Positions 34,274-43,529 are shown, counted from the stretch's first letter. The stretch is 64,000 bases of DNA from JAEUIX01 sp046156035 (GCA_046156035.1 JBJXEW010000030.1:1-64000), one strand, 5' to 3'. Program-made: numbers and translations. The notes: generated by a model not told the origin, from the sequence alone.

Positions 34274-36700
34274 TCAATCCACCGCGCGGAGGACGATGCC
34301 CAGGCGCAGCCGCTCGGGAGCGTGGCACTCCGTCTCGTTGCAGGCCTGGAACGACAGAACCACGCGCGGCTCGCCGGACCACTGCGTGGCCTCGTCGCGT
34401 TCGAGGGCAATGGTGAGGTCGATGCTGCCGCGATAGACGAGCGGCCCCCCCCCCACGGTGCCTGTGCTGGCATCGAGCGGTTCGCCGGGGGGGTAGTCGG
34501 CAAACACGGCCACGCCTGTGCCACCGTCGATCTCCACGCGGAAGGGGATCAGGCCGATCTTGATGCCCTCTTCGCCGGGGTCAGCGGCGACGAGGTGGAA
34601 GCCGTCGGCGATCACGCAGCGGAGTGTGCACTCAACGGGTTCGCCCGGCGCGAGGTCGATCTCCTCCGCCGAGGCCATCAAGGAAACGACATCGCTGCTG
34701 GTTGCACCGGCCACGGCCAGCGGGGTGGCGCTGCCACCCGCGCCGATGTCGGGAGCGCCCGCGTCGCGGAGCGCGGCGACCAGTGCCGATTCGTCGAGGT
34801 CAAGCACACGCAGCAGGGCTCGTGTGGAGTTGGCCGCCGAGATCGGCGACTCGGCGATGGCCGAAGAGATCGAGGCCAAAGCCGCGCCGGCGCGCCGGGC
34901 GTGCTGCGCGTTGCCGGTGCGTTCCGCGAGCCCGACAAGGTTTGCGATCATGACCGAGATGGCGCTGGGTATGGCTCCGTCGTAGGTGGAGCGAGCCCGC
35001 ACGAAAAGGTCGGGCTGATCGGCGCGGGTGTCGAAGAAGCCGCCGCGTGGGTCGGCGAACGTGGATTCTGCTTCAGCCACCAGCCCTTCGGCTTGGGCGA
35101 GGCGATCCGCGCCGCCGGTGCGGGCGAGAGCGAGCAGGCCGGAAGCGAGCATGGCGTAGTCGTCCAAGATGCCCTCGACGGCGGCGGGCGCAGCCGCACG
35201 GCGCGTGCGCCGGAGCGTGCCGGCGGGAGTGAGCGCGTGCCGCAGCACGGCCGTCGCGGCACGGTCCGCCGCGTCGATCCACGCGGGCTGGTTCAGCAGG
35301 CGGCCCGCATCGGCGAGCGCGGCGATCATCAAGCCGTTCCAACTGGTGAGAATCTTGTCATCAAGGCGCGGCTGCTTGCGCGCATGGCGCGCAGCGAGCA
35401 GCCCAGCGTTGATCGCGTCCACGCGGGCGTTGAGCGCATCAACGGTGAGGCCCAGACGCGCGGCGGTGGCTTCAGGGCGCTCGCCCAAATGCAGCACGTT
35501 GCGGGCGGGCTCGGCGGGGTGGTGCGGGTCCTGGAAGTTGGGGCCAGAGTTGAGGCCGTAGAGGTCGAGGGCGAAGGCAGTGTCAAAGTCGGACCGGACC
35601 CCTCGCTCACGCTCGGGGCTCGTTAGATCGGCAAGCGCTGCCCGCACCTCATCCGGCGTCCAGAGGTAGTTCAGGCCCTCGCGACCATCGACCTCGGCAT
35701 CCTGCGCGGTGAAGAACGCGCCGTCCATCGCGGTCATCTCGCGGCGCACATACGCCACGATCCGCTCGGCGATGCGGCGGTAGAAGGGGTCGTTGAACGC
35801 GACGGCGGCTCGCGCGTAGACGCTCAGCAACTGGGCGTTGTCGTAGAGCATCTTCTCGAAGTGCGGCACGAGCCAGAAGCCGTCCACGCTGTAGCGGTGG
35901 AAGCCGCCACCGACCTGATCGAACATGCCGCCCATTGCCATGCGGTCGAGCGTGAGACGCAGGGCCGCGTCGATCGCCGCCCGCGCGGCGGGTTCGGGCG
36001 CGCGCTCGCGTGCATCCAGCAGCAGTTCCAGGTACACGGGCTGCGGGAACTTGGGGGCGCTGCCGAAGCCGCCGTGCACGCGGTCGAAGATCGTCAGCAG
36101 CGTCTGCACGGCCATCGCGCCCTGCGGACGGCCGATGTGGACGGCTTGCGGCGGGCAACCACCCATCTTTTCCGCGATGGCCCCGGCGATGGCACTCGCC
36201 TGCTTCATCACATCGGGGCGCTTGTCTCGGTAGGCGTCGCTCATCCCCTCAAGGGCCTGGCGGAAACTCGGCAGGCCGTGCGCCGGGCGGGGCGGAAAGT
36301 ACGTGCCGCCCCAATACGGCTTGAGCGTGTGCGGCTCCAGAAACACGCTCATCGGCCACCCGCCGCGCCCGGTGAGCATCTGGATCGCGGCCATGTAGAG
36401 GTCGTCCACATCCGGGCGTTCTTCGCGATCCACCTTGATGCACACAAATCGCTCGTTCATCACCGCGGCCACGCCCGCGTCCTCGAAACTTTCGCGCTCC
36501 ATGACGTGGCACCAGTAGCACGTGCTGTAGCCGATGGAGAGGAAGATCGGCACATTGCGTGCACGTGCGGCGGCGAAGGCCTCCTCCCCCCACTCGTGCC
36601 AGTCCACCGGGTTGTGCGCGTGCTGGACCAGGTAGGGGCTGCGCGACAGGAGCAGGCGGTTGGGCGCGTGTCGCGATGGGTGCGCGGCATCAGAGGCCAC
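34274..36700 (-). CDS. DUF255/YyaL-type thioredoxin-fold protein with extra C-terminal domain
   Basis: An 808-residue protein. The N-terminal thioredoxin-like DUF255 domain has RSPYLVQHAHNPVDWHEW, GYSTCYWCHVMERESFED (CxxC) and GGWPMSVFLEP. It is followed by the (alpha/alpha)6 barrel typical of YyaL/SPATA20 (NGLMIAALADAGRLL). The family-C repeat inserts LTSPERERGVRSD at about 360-372. The last 130 residues look like a DsbD-type N-terminal sensor (VECTLRCVIADGFHLVAADPG ... FRVEIDGGTGVAVFADYPPG). Role unknown. I use GTG 36700, 11 bases inside the upstream gene's end; TTG 36748 is possible. Confidence 0.82.
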   Translation of the reverse strand: MASDAAHPSRHAPNRLLLSRSPYLVQHAHNPVDWHEWGEEAFAAARARNVPIFLSIGYSTCYWCHVMERESFEDAGVAAVMNERFVCIKVDREERPDVDDLYMAAIQMLTGRGGWPMSVFLEPHTLKPYWGGTYFPPRPAHGLPSFRQALEGMSDAYRDKRPDVMKQASAIAGAIAEKMGGCPPQAVHIGRPQGAMAVQTLLTIFDRVHGGFGSAPKFPQPVYLELLLDARERAPEPAARAAIDAALRLTLDRMAMGGMFDQVGGGFHRYSVDGFWLVPHFEKMLYDNAQLLSVYARAAVAFNDPFYRRIAERIVAYVRREMTAMDGAFFTAQDAEVDGREGLNYLWTPDEVRAALADLTSPERERGVRSDFDTAFALDLYGLNSGPNFQDPHHPAEPARNVLHLGERPEATAARLGLTVDALNARVDAINAGLLAARHARKQPRLDDKILTSWNGLMIAALADAGRLLNQPAWIDAADRAATAVLRHALTPAGTLRRTRRAAAPAAVEGILDDYAMLASGLLALARTGGADRLAQAEGLVAEAESTFADPRGGFFDTRADQPDLFVRARSTYDGAIPSAISVMIANLVGLAERTGNAQHARRAGAALASISSAIAESPISAANSTRALLRVLDLDESALVAALRDAGAPDIGAGGSATPLAVAGATSSDVVSLMASAEEIDLAPGEPVECTLRCVIADGFHLVAADPGEEGIKIGLIPFRVEIDGGTGVAVFADYPPGEPLDASTGTVGGGPLVYRGSIDLTIALERDEATQWSGEPRVVLSFQACNETECHAPERLRLGIVLRAVD
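35597..35620. repeat. Repeat family C (SPERERG type), inside DUF255
   Basis: CCCCTCGCTCACGCTCGGGG followed by CTCG. On the minus strand it encodes SPERERGV within the linker between two conserved parts of the DUF255 protein. Related copies: 17391-17415 and 57064-57090. Confidence 0.7.
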
Positions 36701-37694
36701 GCAATACCCCCGTGGGCGCGGCTCGCCCGTTGGCTGGCGCAGGAGCAATCGTCATCGGCTCCACCACGACCACGCTCAGCCCCCGCTCGCTGCGGCCGCG
36801 CGGCGGAGCGGGCGATGCGGGCGCGCTCGTGGGGCCGGGCATCACTCTGGCCGCGGCCACGGCGCTGAGAAGCGTCGCGTCTGCGGGAAGGCGGCGGAGC
36901 ACGAGGCGCACCCACCCGGTCTTGCAGCGGGCGGTGTCGGTGGCCGCGAAGTCCTCGATCGCGTCAGCGAAGGCCTTGGCAGCGGTGCGGAGCGCGGCGA
37001 CCTCGGCCGGCCGCTGGCAGAGGTCAGCGTTGAGGACGCGCAGGATCGCGGCGCCCAGTGCGCGGCGCTGGGCGCCCGTGACGGCGCGTGCCGCGAGGAT
37101 TCTGCCGGCATCGGCGTCGAGGAGGATGGGCAGAGCGACGGAGGCGACGGACTCGCCAAGTTGACGCTCGGCGGCCTGCGCAGCCGAGTCGCAGCGCGTG
37201 CGGCCCGGGCCTGCGACCACGCCCGCCCCGCGCCGCACGACCACCGCTCCGCGGCGAAGGGCAAACGCATCAAGCCCTGCGCACAGAGGGAGGCTGATGC
37301 CGGGATCGGCGCCGCCCTTGAGCAGGTCGGCGGCGGTCAGGTCCAACCCTTCCCCGGTGCCGGGCTCAAGCCCGGCGTGCATCAGGGCCTGCAGGCCCGC
37401 CCACGCGGCCTCCTGGGCCACGCGGCCCGCGGCCTGCTCCGTATCGCTTCCGGCGTGCTCGTCTTCCAGGAGCGAGGAGAGCACCCCCTCACGCCACAGC
37501 GGCACGCTCCACCGCCACGAGTCGAGCAGGCGGGCGTAGCGGGGGCTGGTGGCGAATGCCGCGGCGACGTGCTCACGCCCCAGGCCCGCGGCGGGCACCG
37601 GCAGGAGCGTGACCACGCGCTCGCCGAGCAGGCACGCGGCCAGCGCGGCGGGGTCGAGGAGCGTGAGGTCGTAGGGGCTGAGTGCGAGGTCCAC
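36690..37694 (-). CDS. Unrecognised conserved-looking protein
   Basis: A 334-residue, Ala/Leu/Arg-rich soluble protein starting MDLALSPYDLTLLDPAALAA. I recognise no motif or family. It carries PLPVPAAGLGREHVAAAF and DSWRWSVPLWREGVL early, and RSERGL near the C-terminus, which may be another SERG-type repeat insertion. GTG start at 37694. It overlaps the DUF255 start by 11 bases, suggesting coupling. Codon usage looks like the neighbours, so I consider it a real gene. Confidence 0.6.
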   Translation of the reverse strand: MDLALSPYDLTLLDPAALAACLLGERVVTLLPVPAAGLGREHVAAAFATSPRYARLLDSWRWSVPLWREGVLSSLLEDEHAGSDTEQAAGRVAQEAAWAGLQALMHAGLEPGTGEGLDLTAADLLKGGADPGISLPLCAGLDAFALRRGAVVVRRGAGVVAGPGRTRCDSAAQAAERQLGESVASVALPILLDADAGRILAARAVTGAQRRALGAAILRVLNADLCQRPAEVAALRTAAKAFADAIEDFAATDTARCKTGWVRLVLRRLPADATLLSAVAAARVMPGPTSAPASPAPPRGRSERGLSVVVVEPMTIAPAPANGRAAPTGVLRGL

Positions 37695-37716
37695 GGTGCG
37701 GAGCGTAGGTCGCGGC

Positions 37717-37757
37717 CAAAACGACCAAGGGGCCGTGCGTGATGCACGACCCCTTGG
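37717..37757 (-). terminator. Rho-independent terminator after the PEP-CTERM-like gene
   Basis: On the minus strand CCAAGGGG-T-CGTGC, loop ATCAC, GCACG-G-CCCCTTGG forms a strong hairpin followed by TCGTTTT. It sits 36 bases after the stop of the PEP-CTERM-like gene at 37793. Confidence 0.8.
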
Positions 37758-37792
37758 GGATACACAAGATTTTCGGACCGGCTGAGGGGAAC

Positions 37793-38644
37793 TCAGCGAC
37801 GGCGACGGCCAGCCAGGAGGCCGCCGAGGCCCAGCAGGGCCGCCGCGCCCGGGGTGGGCACGGAGAAGAACTGGTTGCCGGGGATGTTGTTGAAGTTGAC
37901 GCCGCCGATGCCGCCGTAGCCACCGATGGAGTTGCCCACGCCGCCGAGGGCCTGGGTGCTGAGGGTGGAGCCATCACCGCCGAGGATGACGACGAAGACG
38001 TCGAAGAACGAGGGAGCGGGGCCGAGGTCGAGGGCGGAGAGCGGGACGCTGAAGCCCATGCCGGTGTTGTAGCCAGCCGCGGTGGCGAGGCCCGCACCGT
38101 CAAGGAAGTTGAAGCCGAAGGGGAGGCCAGCGCCCTGGTTGTTCACCGAAGCGCGCTCGCCATTCTCGCTGCCGCCCGCGGGAACGTCGCCGCCGCCGTT
38201 GGCCCAGCCGACCTGACCGACGTAGTTGCCCGCGCCGTTGCCAGCGAAGTCGTAGGTCGTGCGGTTGATGTACATCGTGCCACCGTCGCCGTTGAGGATG
38301 TAGGCGTAGTCCGCGTCGAAGCCCGCATCAAGGACCATGCCGCCGACGTTGGCGCCGTCCACGAACGCGGGGGCGTTGGCGCCGCCGGCCTTCGTGTCAA
38401 ACATGATCATGAGCCGCTCGAACCCGGTGTTGAGTCTGCCGCCGAAGAGCATGTTCAGGTTGCCGCCGACAATCTCGGCCTTGGCGTTGGCGAGCGAGTT
38501 GCCGCCACCGAAACTGGTTTCGCTGGTCTGCACCGCGAAGTTGCCAAGCGCGATCTGCGCGGGGCTGGCGGTGTCGATAGCGGCCTGAGCCGAACCGGCA
38601 GCCGCGACAAGGGCCAGAGCCCCCACAAGAGCGATATTTCGCAT
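37793..38644 (-). CDS. Secreted protein with a PEP-CTERM-like sorting tail
   Basis: A 283-residue exported protein. Signal peptide MRNIALVGALALVAAAGSAQA; a Gly/Asn-rich beta-type body with no cysteines; and a C-terminal tripartite tail, VPTPGAAALLGLGGLLAGRRRR in layout: a Pro motif, a hydrophobic helix and an Arg cluster. This is the PEP-CTERM/exosortase-type arrangement, with VPTPG replacing VPEPS. Predicted to be cleaved or anchored at the cell surface. No exosortase gene is in the window. It stands alone with its own terminator, 284 bases downstream of ftsI. Confidence 0.8.
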   Translation of the reverse strand: MRNIALVGALALVAAAGSAQAAIDTASPAQIALGNFAVQTSETSFGGGNSLANAKAEIVGGNLNMLFGGRLNTGFERLMIMFDTKAGGANAPAFVDGANVGGMVLDAGFDADYAYILNGDGGTMYINRTTYDFAGNGAGNYVGQVGWANGGGDVPAGGSENGERASVNNQGAGLPFGFNFLDGAGLATAAGYNTGMGFSVPLSALDLGPAPSFFDVFVVILGGDGSTLSTQALGGVGNSIGGYGGIGGVNFNNIPGNQFFSVPTPGAAALLGLGGLLAGRRRR

Positions 38645-38730
38645 CGTACTCCCTCTCTCTCAATTTCCGAGCAAGCACATCGCGGCGCGGACAATCCGCG
38701 GTCGCCTCTTGCTAACACCGATTCTAGGGC

Positions 38731-38760
38731 AAAAAGGCGGAACTGCCAACCGGTTCCGCC
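38731..38760 (-). terminator. Rho-independent terminator of the rsmH-ftsI cluster
   Basis: On the minus strand GGCGGAAC, loop, GTTCCGCC is followed directly by TTTTT. It lies about 160 bases after the ftsI stop (38923) and before the PEP-CTERM-like gene, so it separates the two transcription units. Confidence 0.8.
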
Positions 38761-38922
38761 GGGATTTCCCTTATTTTTGCGTGAACCGCTCGGTATACCC
38801 ACGCACGTCAACTCCCTGGGCCCGCCCGTGCCATGCAAAATCTTGCCCAGACCCCCGCTGGTCAGGTGCCGGGGGAGCGAGCGGGGGTGTGGGGGAGGAG
38901 GACGGGATCGAGGCACGCCCGG

Positions 38923-40896
38923 TCACTGGTCCGGGTGCGCGGGGGTAGAAGTCGGGACCGGCGTGAGGGAACTGGCCACGGCGAGGTACGCGAGGGCCCG
39001 CTCCATTGCCCGCCGGACAACCGGCCCTGCCGTGGCGGCACCGTAGTGCGTTCGTGCCCGGACGTGCTCGGGGCTGGGGTCATCGATGATGGCGACCATG
39101 ACCAAGCGCGGGTCTTCAACCGGGCCCGCGGCGATGAAGTTGGCGTTGTACTGCCCGCGGAAGTAGCCGTCGGAGCCCTTGGGCCGACGCTTGCCCTTGG
39201 GGGCATCGCCCATGGGGATTTCGGCGGTGCCGGACTTGCCGAAGAGTTCGTAACGCCAGCCGGTTTCAGGCTCGGGTCGCGCGGCGAGTTTGCGGTCAAG
39301 GTTGGCCGTTACGCCGCGCATGGTCTCGCGTGCGAGTTCGGCGACCTGGCGTGGCAGGACGCGCTTGGTGACCTCGACGTCAGGCACGGGCTCGCCGGAA
39401 AGAGCGGTGAGGCGGATGCTGGGCAACGTGCCAGCCTTGTCGCCGGAGCGGGCAAAGACGGAGAAGGCCCGGACCATCTGCACCGGGGTCACGGCGACCT
39501 CGTGGCCCATCGCAACGGATGTTTGAGTGTATTTCGTCCACTTACCGGGCAGGGTGACCAGGCCGCCCGACTCGCCGGGAAGGCCCGTTCCCGTGGGCTT
39601 GCCGAAGCCGAACTTGAGCACCGCATCGTGCATCTGGGCGAAGTGCATCCGTGCGGTGCCCTGGACCATGCCGATGTTTGACGAGTTGACCAATACCTCT
39701 CGCCAACTCTGATAGTCGCGCTTCACGACATCGCCGATATGGCGGCCGTAGGGCGTGGTGTAGTGCCCTGCGTAGGTGTTGAAGGTTTCGTCCGGCGTGG
39801 CCAGGCCCAGTTCCGTCACCGCCGACCACATGAAGGGCTTGAAGGTGGAGCCGGGCTCGTAGATGTCCTCAACGCAGCGGTTGCGTCCGAGGGCGGGGTG
39901 GATGGCGCGGGCCGGATCGGGGTGGATCGTCGCGTAGCGCGGGCCGTTGTTGCCGCCGCCCCAGGGCTTGTCGCGCGGGATGATCGTCTGCCAGTCGTAG
40001 GGCACGGCGTCGGGCACCTCGCGCACCATGTCCACCATCGCGAGAATCTCGCCGGTGGAGGGGTCGAGCATGACGACGCGCCCGCCCTGGGCGTCGGCCT
40101 CGAGCACGCCGCGCTCGAGTTCTTCGGTGGCGATCAACTGGAGGTTGAGGTCGAGGGCCAAGCGAACATCCTCGCCTCGCTTGGCGGGTTCGTAGCCACC
40201 GGGGGGCACCCAGAGGGCCCTTCCTGAAGCATCGCGGACGAACTCCAGTTTGCCGGGCGCGGGCTGTACGCGGGAATCCACCACTTTTTCGACACCCATA
40301 AGACCGGTGTCGTCTGCCCCGACCTTGCCGACCAAGGAGGCGACGAGATCATCCGCGGTGGGCTCGCGCACACCCCGGAGTTCCAGGTGCACGCCGGGGA
40401 TTTTCAGGCGGCGGATGTTCTCGATGCGCCAGTCTTCCAGGACGTGGCCCAGGCGGACGTAGCGGATGGGGCTGGGTGTCGCGGCTCCGTCGGCATCGGC
40501 CGGCGCGGCGGCGGCCGTGAGGGCTGCGCGTGCCTGGTTCTTGATCATGGCCCCGCGCACGGCCTCGTCCACCTTCTCAATGGGCAGGCCCAGCGCATCG
40601 GCGAGCGTGAGGATGTCGGCATCGGGCGGAGAGCGGAATCGCGTCGGATCGACGAAGACGCGCTGCCCGAAGTAACTGGCGGCGATGACGCGGCCGCGCC
40701 GGTCGAGCAGGTCGCCACGCCGTCCGGGCTCCACGACGGTGCTGGTGCGGTCGCCGATGTGGGCGGCAAGGGCTTGGGAAGGGCGGACCTGCAACTGCGC
40801 CACGCGCCCGAAGACGGCGACGAGGGCGACGACGAGGAGCGTGACGACGATCCGCGACGAGCGGTCGATGCGCCGGCCTTGCGTGGTGTCGGACAT
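38923..40896 (-). CDS. ftsI: Septal penicillin-binding protein (FtsI/PBP2-like transpeptidase)
   Basis: Class B high-molecular-weight PBP of 657 residues. One N-terminal transmembrane helix (IVVTLLVVALVAVFGRVAQLQV), a dimerisation domain with RRGDLLDRRGRVIAAS, and the transpeptidase motifs: catalytic Ser in GSTFKPF, SSN in VNSSNIGMV and KSGTAE. Cross-links septal peptidoglycan. I start at ATG 40896 (MSDTTQ); upstream in-frame codons are weak. It follows ftsL by 69 bases, as in dcw clusters. Confidence 0.92.
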   Translation of the reverse strand: MSDTTQGRRIDRSSRIVVTLLVVALVAVFGRVAQLQVRPSQALAAHIGDRTSTVVEPGRRGDLLDRRGRVIAASYFGQRVFVDPTRFRSPPDADILTLADALGLPIEKVDEAVRGAMIKNQARAALTAAAAPADADGAATPSPIRYVRLGHVLEDWRIENIRRLKIPGVHLELRGVREPTADDLVASLVGKVGADDTGLMGVEKVVDSRVQPAPGKLEFVRDASGRALWVPPGGYEPAKRGEDVRLALDLNLQLIATEELERGVLEADAQGGRVVMLDPSTGEILAMVDMVREVPDAVPYDWQTIIPRDKPWGGGNNGPRYATIHPDPARAIHPALGRNRCVEDIYEPGSTFKPFMWSAVTELGLATPDETFNTYAGHYTTPYGRHIGDVVKRDYQSWREVLVNSSNIGMVQGTARMHFAQMHDAVLKFGFGKPTGTGLPGESGGLVTLPGKWTKYTQTSVAMGHEVAVTPVQMVRAFSVFARSGDKAGTLPSIRLTALSGEPVPDVEVTKRVLPRQVAELARETMRGVTANLDRKLAARPEPETGWRYELFGKSGTAEIPMGDAPKGKRRPKGSDGYFRGQYNANFIAAGPVEDPRLVMVAIIDDPSPEHVRARTHYGAATAGPVVRRAMERALAYLAVASSLTPVPTSTPAHPDQ

Positions 40897-40965
40897 GCCG
40901 TGTGTCTCGTATGGGGCTCGGGCCCGCGGCATCCGTGCGGCGGGCGGGAGGCCAGCGTGAATCGA

Positions 40966-41343
40966 TCAGTGCGGTGCGGGAGCGGGCGGCTTGGCGGGCA
41001 GACCCACCAGCACGCTCTGACCCTGACGCGAGGAGGGTTGGCCGGGCTTGGGCCCGGCGGCGTTCGTGGCCGCGGCGACGGTTGGCGAGCGGTCGTCAGG
41101 AGCCGGGAGGGTGGCGATGGGCACGGTGGGGCCGAGTTTGGCGGCGAGTTCAAGCACCACGGGTGGGGCGACGCGCGAGGCGATCTGGGAGCGCATCTTC
41201 AGGAAGTCGCGGTCGTGCTCCGCCAGGCGCTTCTGCAGGTCTGCCATCTCGTGCATCACCTGGAGGCGCTCCTGCCGGAGGTTGAGCATCAGCACGCCGA
41301 CGAGGCCCAGCGTCAGGATGAGGGAGATGAGTTTGGCGACCAC
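40966..41343 (-). CDS. ftsL: FtsL-like division protein
   Basis: A 125-residue bitopic protein: a transmembrane helix at the N-terminus (LISLILTLGLVGVLMLNL), then a heptad coiled coil (RQERLQVMHEMADLQKRLAE), then a Pro/Ala-rich tail. There is little sequence conservation in FtsL; the call rests on size, topology and position between rsmH and ftsI. GTG start at 41343. Confidence 0.7.
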   Translation of the reverse strand: MVAKLISLILTLGLVGVLMLNLRQERLQVMHEMADLQKRLAEHDRDFLKMRSQIASRVAPPVVLELAAKLGPTVPIATLPAPDDRSPTVAAATNAAGPKPGQPSSRQGQSVLVGLPAKPPAPAPH

Positions 41344-41412
41344 GCGTGCGAACTCCGTTGCGAGGCGGAAGGGCCGCGGCGTCCGTGCGCGGCCGGGTGC
41401 GAGACGGGATGG

Positions 41413-42381
41413 TCACTTGGCCGGGAGTTTCAGGGCATCGCCGATGCGGAGGTCCGACGAGTCAAAGGACGGGTTGAGTTTGGCGATCTCGTTCCAGCGT
41501 GCGACGGAGCCGAGTTCTGCCGCGGCGATCTTGGAGAACGTGTCGCCGGGCTTGATGGTGTAGGTGCGAGGGGCAGGCTTCGCGGCGATCTTGGTCGGCT
41601 GGTCCGGATCGGGCTTGGCGATACCGGTGGACTTGCCACCCGGTGCGAGCACCGCAGCGCCAAGCAGCACATCCTTGGGGGGAACTCGCAGCGTGACACC
41701 CTCACGGAGGTTGGAGCCGTCCGGGCGGACCTTGTCTTTGTTGTACTGGCCGAGTTGCTTCCAGAGGCCGCCGTCGCCATAGACGCGCTTGGCGATCTTG
41801 ATGAGGGTGTCGCCAGCCTCGACGGGATAGCGCGTCTCAACGCCTTTGGAAACCGGCAGGCCTGGGGTGGGCTGCGACGCGGACTTGGTCACGTCGACCG
41901 TCGGGCCAGCCGGCACGGGCATGTCGGTGAAACTCGTGGCAAGGTTGGAGGAGCCGCCGATGGGCGTGGTCTCCGTGTTCGCCGCGGGGATGGGGCCGTT
42001 GCGTCTGGGGGGGTACTCCAAGCCACCGATGAGGCCGCTGTCGGGCAGACGCGTGCCGGTGGAGTTCGTGGGCAGGTCGGCCTCGGTGCCGGAAGGGGAT
42101 CCCATGGTGATCTCGCCGGGTGCGTAACTGGCGACCGGCTCGAAGGCGGGCGGCAGCGGCGCGTCGGTCGGCGAACGGCCGCCATTTCCGGCCACCAGCT
42201 GCATCGAAGGCGTGTTGACCGCCGACGGGGCCGCCGCGGGCACGGGGTCGGGTGTCTGCAGGGCTGTCTGATCGTCCACCCTCGTGGTTCGGGCCTTGGA
42301 GAAGTGGTCGGCGAAGAGCACGCCGACGATCAGCACCACGGCAAAGCCCAGAATCAGAGCCAGTTTGTGTTCGCGGGTCAC
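41413..42381 (-). CDS. Membrane-anchored double-LysM protein
   Basis: A 322-residue protein with an N-terminal transmembrane helix (LALILGFAVVLIVGVLFADHF), a long Pro/Ser/Thr-rich linker, and two LysM domains: about 185-235 (YPVEAGDTLIKIAKRVYGDG, then LRVP) and about 270-320 (YTIKPGDTFSKIAAAELGSV, then ALKLP). LysM binds peptidoglycan or chitin glycans. GTG start at 42381 with GGAAG upstream. It sits between rsmH and ftsL, so a role in cell-wall growth or division is likely. Confidence 0.85.
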   Translation of the reverse strand: MTREHKLALILGFAVVLIVGVLFADHFSKARTTRVDDQTALQTPDPVPAAAPSAVNTPSMQLVAGNGGRSPTDAPLPPAFEPVASYAPGEITMGSPSGTEADLPTNSTGTRLPDSGLIGGLEYPPRRNGPIPAANTETTPIGGSSNLATSFTDMPVPAGPTVDVTKSASQPTPGLPVSKGVETRYPVEAGDTLIKIAKRVYGDGGLWKQLGQYNKDKVRPDGSNLREGVTLRVPPKDVLLGAAVLAPGGKSTGIAKPDPDQPTKIAAKPAPRTYTIKPGDTFSKIAAAELGSVARWNEIAKLNPSFDSSDLRIGDALKLPAK

Positions 42382-42593
42382 GTCTTGTCTTCCTTGCTGA
42401 GTGTTCCTCCGGGCGTTTCCCCGCCCGGACCGGCCGGCGTGAGGCCGGATAACAGAGTATCGGCCAACGGGCACCCTGTGGACCCACAAGTCTCATTCTG
42501 AACAAGTTCTCATGGGGGTTGGTCGGGGTGGTGCGGGCGCGGCAATCTCTGCGCCCCCCCACCGCCGCCGCCAGACCCGCGTGCGCCCGACAA

Positions 42594-43511
42594 TCACCCG
42601 GACTGGCCGACCAGACGAACCGCCCGGAGTTTGGCGGACCCTGCGCGGGGGTTGCTGGCGACCTCGCTTGGGCCGGCCCGCAGCGGCTTGGGCGTGAGGT
42701 CTTCGGCGGCACCGGCAGCGACAAGGCGGGTGAAGGCCTGCTTCACGGGGCGATCCTCCAGTGAGTGGAACGAGATGATGGCGACAACCGCGCCGGGCGC
42801 GAGCCACGGACCGGGCCGCGCCACGGCATCGAGGAGGGCACCCAGGTTGCCGAGTTCGTCGTTCACGGCCATGCGGAGGGCCTGAAACGTGCGCGTGGCG
42901 GGGTCTATGCCGCCCCCCGGCGAACGACGCACCACGGAGCGGACGATGTCGGCAAGGTGGGCGGTCGTGGTGATGGGTGATTGGGCGCGTGCGCGGACGA
43001 TGGCCTCGGCCACGCGGCGGGAGTGCCGCTCTTCACCGAAGTTGAAGATGATGTCGGCGAGTTCGGTTTCGCTGAGGCTGGCGACGAGGTGCGCGGCGGT
43101 GGTGGTGGCCGCGGGGTTCATGCGCATGTCGAGCGGGCCATCACGCGAGAAACTCAGGCCGCGCGAGGCGTCGTCTACTTGATTGGAGGCGAAGCCGAGG
43201 TCGGCGAGCACGAGGTTGGCCTTGAGATTCAGCGCGGCGAGTTGATGCGGGAGGCCCGCGAACGAGCCGTGGAAGGTGTGGAGGGTGAGTGCGGTGGCGT
43301 GCTCGGTGCGGATGCGGTCCGCCGCGCGGGCGAGGTTGGAGGCATCGAGGTCTGCCAGGACCATGGTGCCGCCGGGGATAAGGCGGGCCGCCACCGCCGC
43401 GGCGTGGCCGCCGAGGCCGGCGGTGCAGTCGACGTAGGTTTGGCCGGGCTGGGGAGAGAGGAGCGTAAGGACTTCGTGCAGGAGGACGGGAATGTGGAGG
43501 GGGGCGGGCAC
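42594..43511 (-). CDS. rsmH: 16S rRNA (cytosine1402-N4)-methyltransferase RsmH
   Basis: SAM-dependent methyltransferase of 16S rRNA, formerly MraW. The 305 residues begin HIPVLLHEVLTLLSPQPGQTYVDCTAGLGGHA (SAM motif I), followed by VLADLGFASNQVDDASRGLSF, LDMRMNP, FNFGEERHSRRVAEAIV and ISFHSLEDRPVKQAF. GTG start at 43511; the frame upstream runs through two family-A repeats and is not counted. First gene of the rsmH-LysM-ftsL-ftsI group. Confidence 0.95.
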   Translation of the reverse strand: MPAPLHIPVLLHEVLTLLSPQPGQTYVDCTAGLGGHAAAVAARLIPGGTMVLADLDASNLARAADRIRTEHATALTLHTFHGSFAGLPHQLAALNLKANLVLADLGFASNQVDDASRGLSFSRDGPLDMRMNPAATTTAAHLVASLSETELADIIFNFGEERHSRRVAEAIVRARAQSPITTTAHLADIVRSVVRRSPGGGIDPATRTFQALRMAVNDELGNLGALLDAVARPGPWLAPGAVVAIISFHSLEDRPVKQAFTRLVAAGAAEDLTPKPLRAGPSEVASNPRAGSAKLRAVRLVGQSG

Positions 43512-43529
43512 GCGGGGAGAGTAGAGGAT

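Noticed and set aside
33215..35626. An 803-codon plus-strand frame
   Set aside because: Antisense to purA and DUF255. No motif seen.
38645..38730. Promoter for the PEP-CTERM-like gene (TAGAAT-like box)
   Set aside because: A possible -10 (TAGAAT on the minus strand) is present, but no matching -35 at proper spacing could be supported.
40387..42501. A 704-codon plus-strand frame
   Set aside because: Antisense to ftsI, ftsL and the LysM gene, which are well supported.
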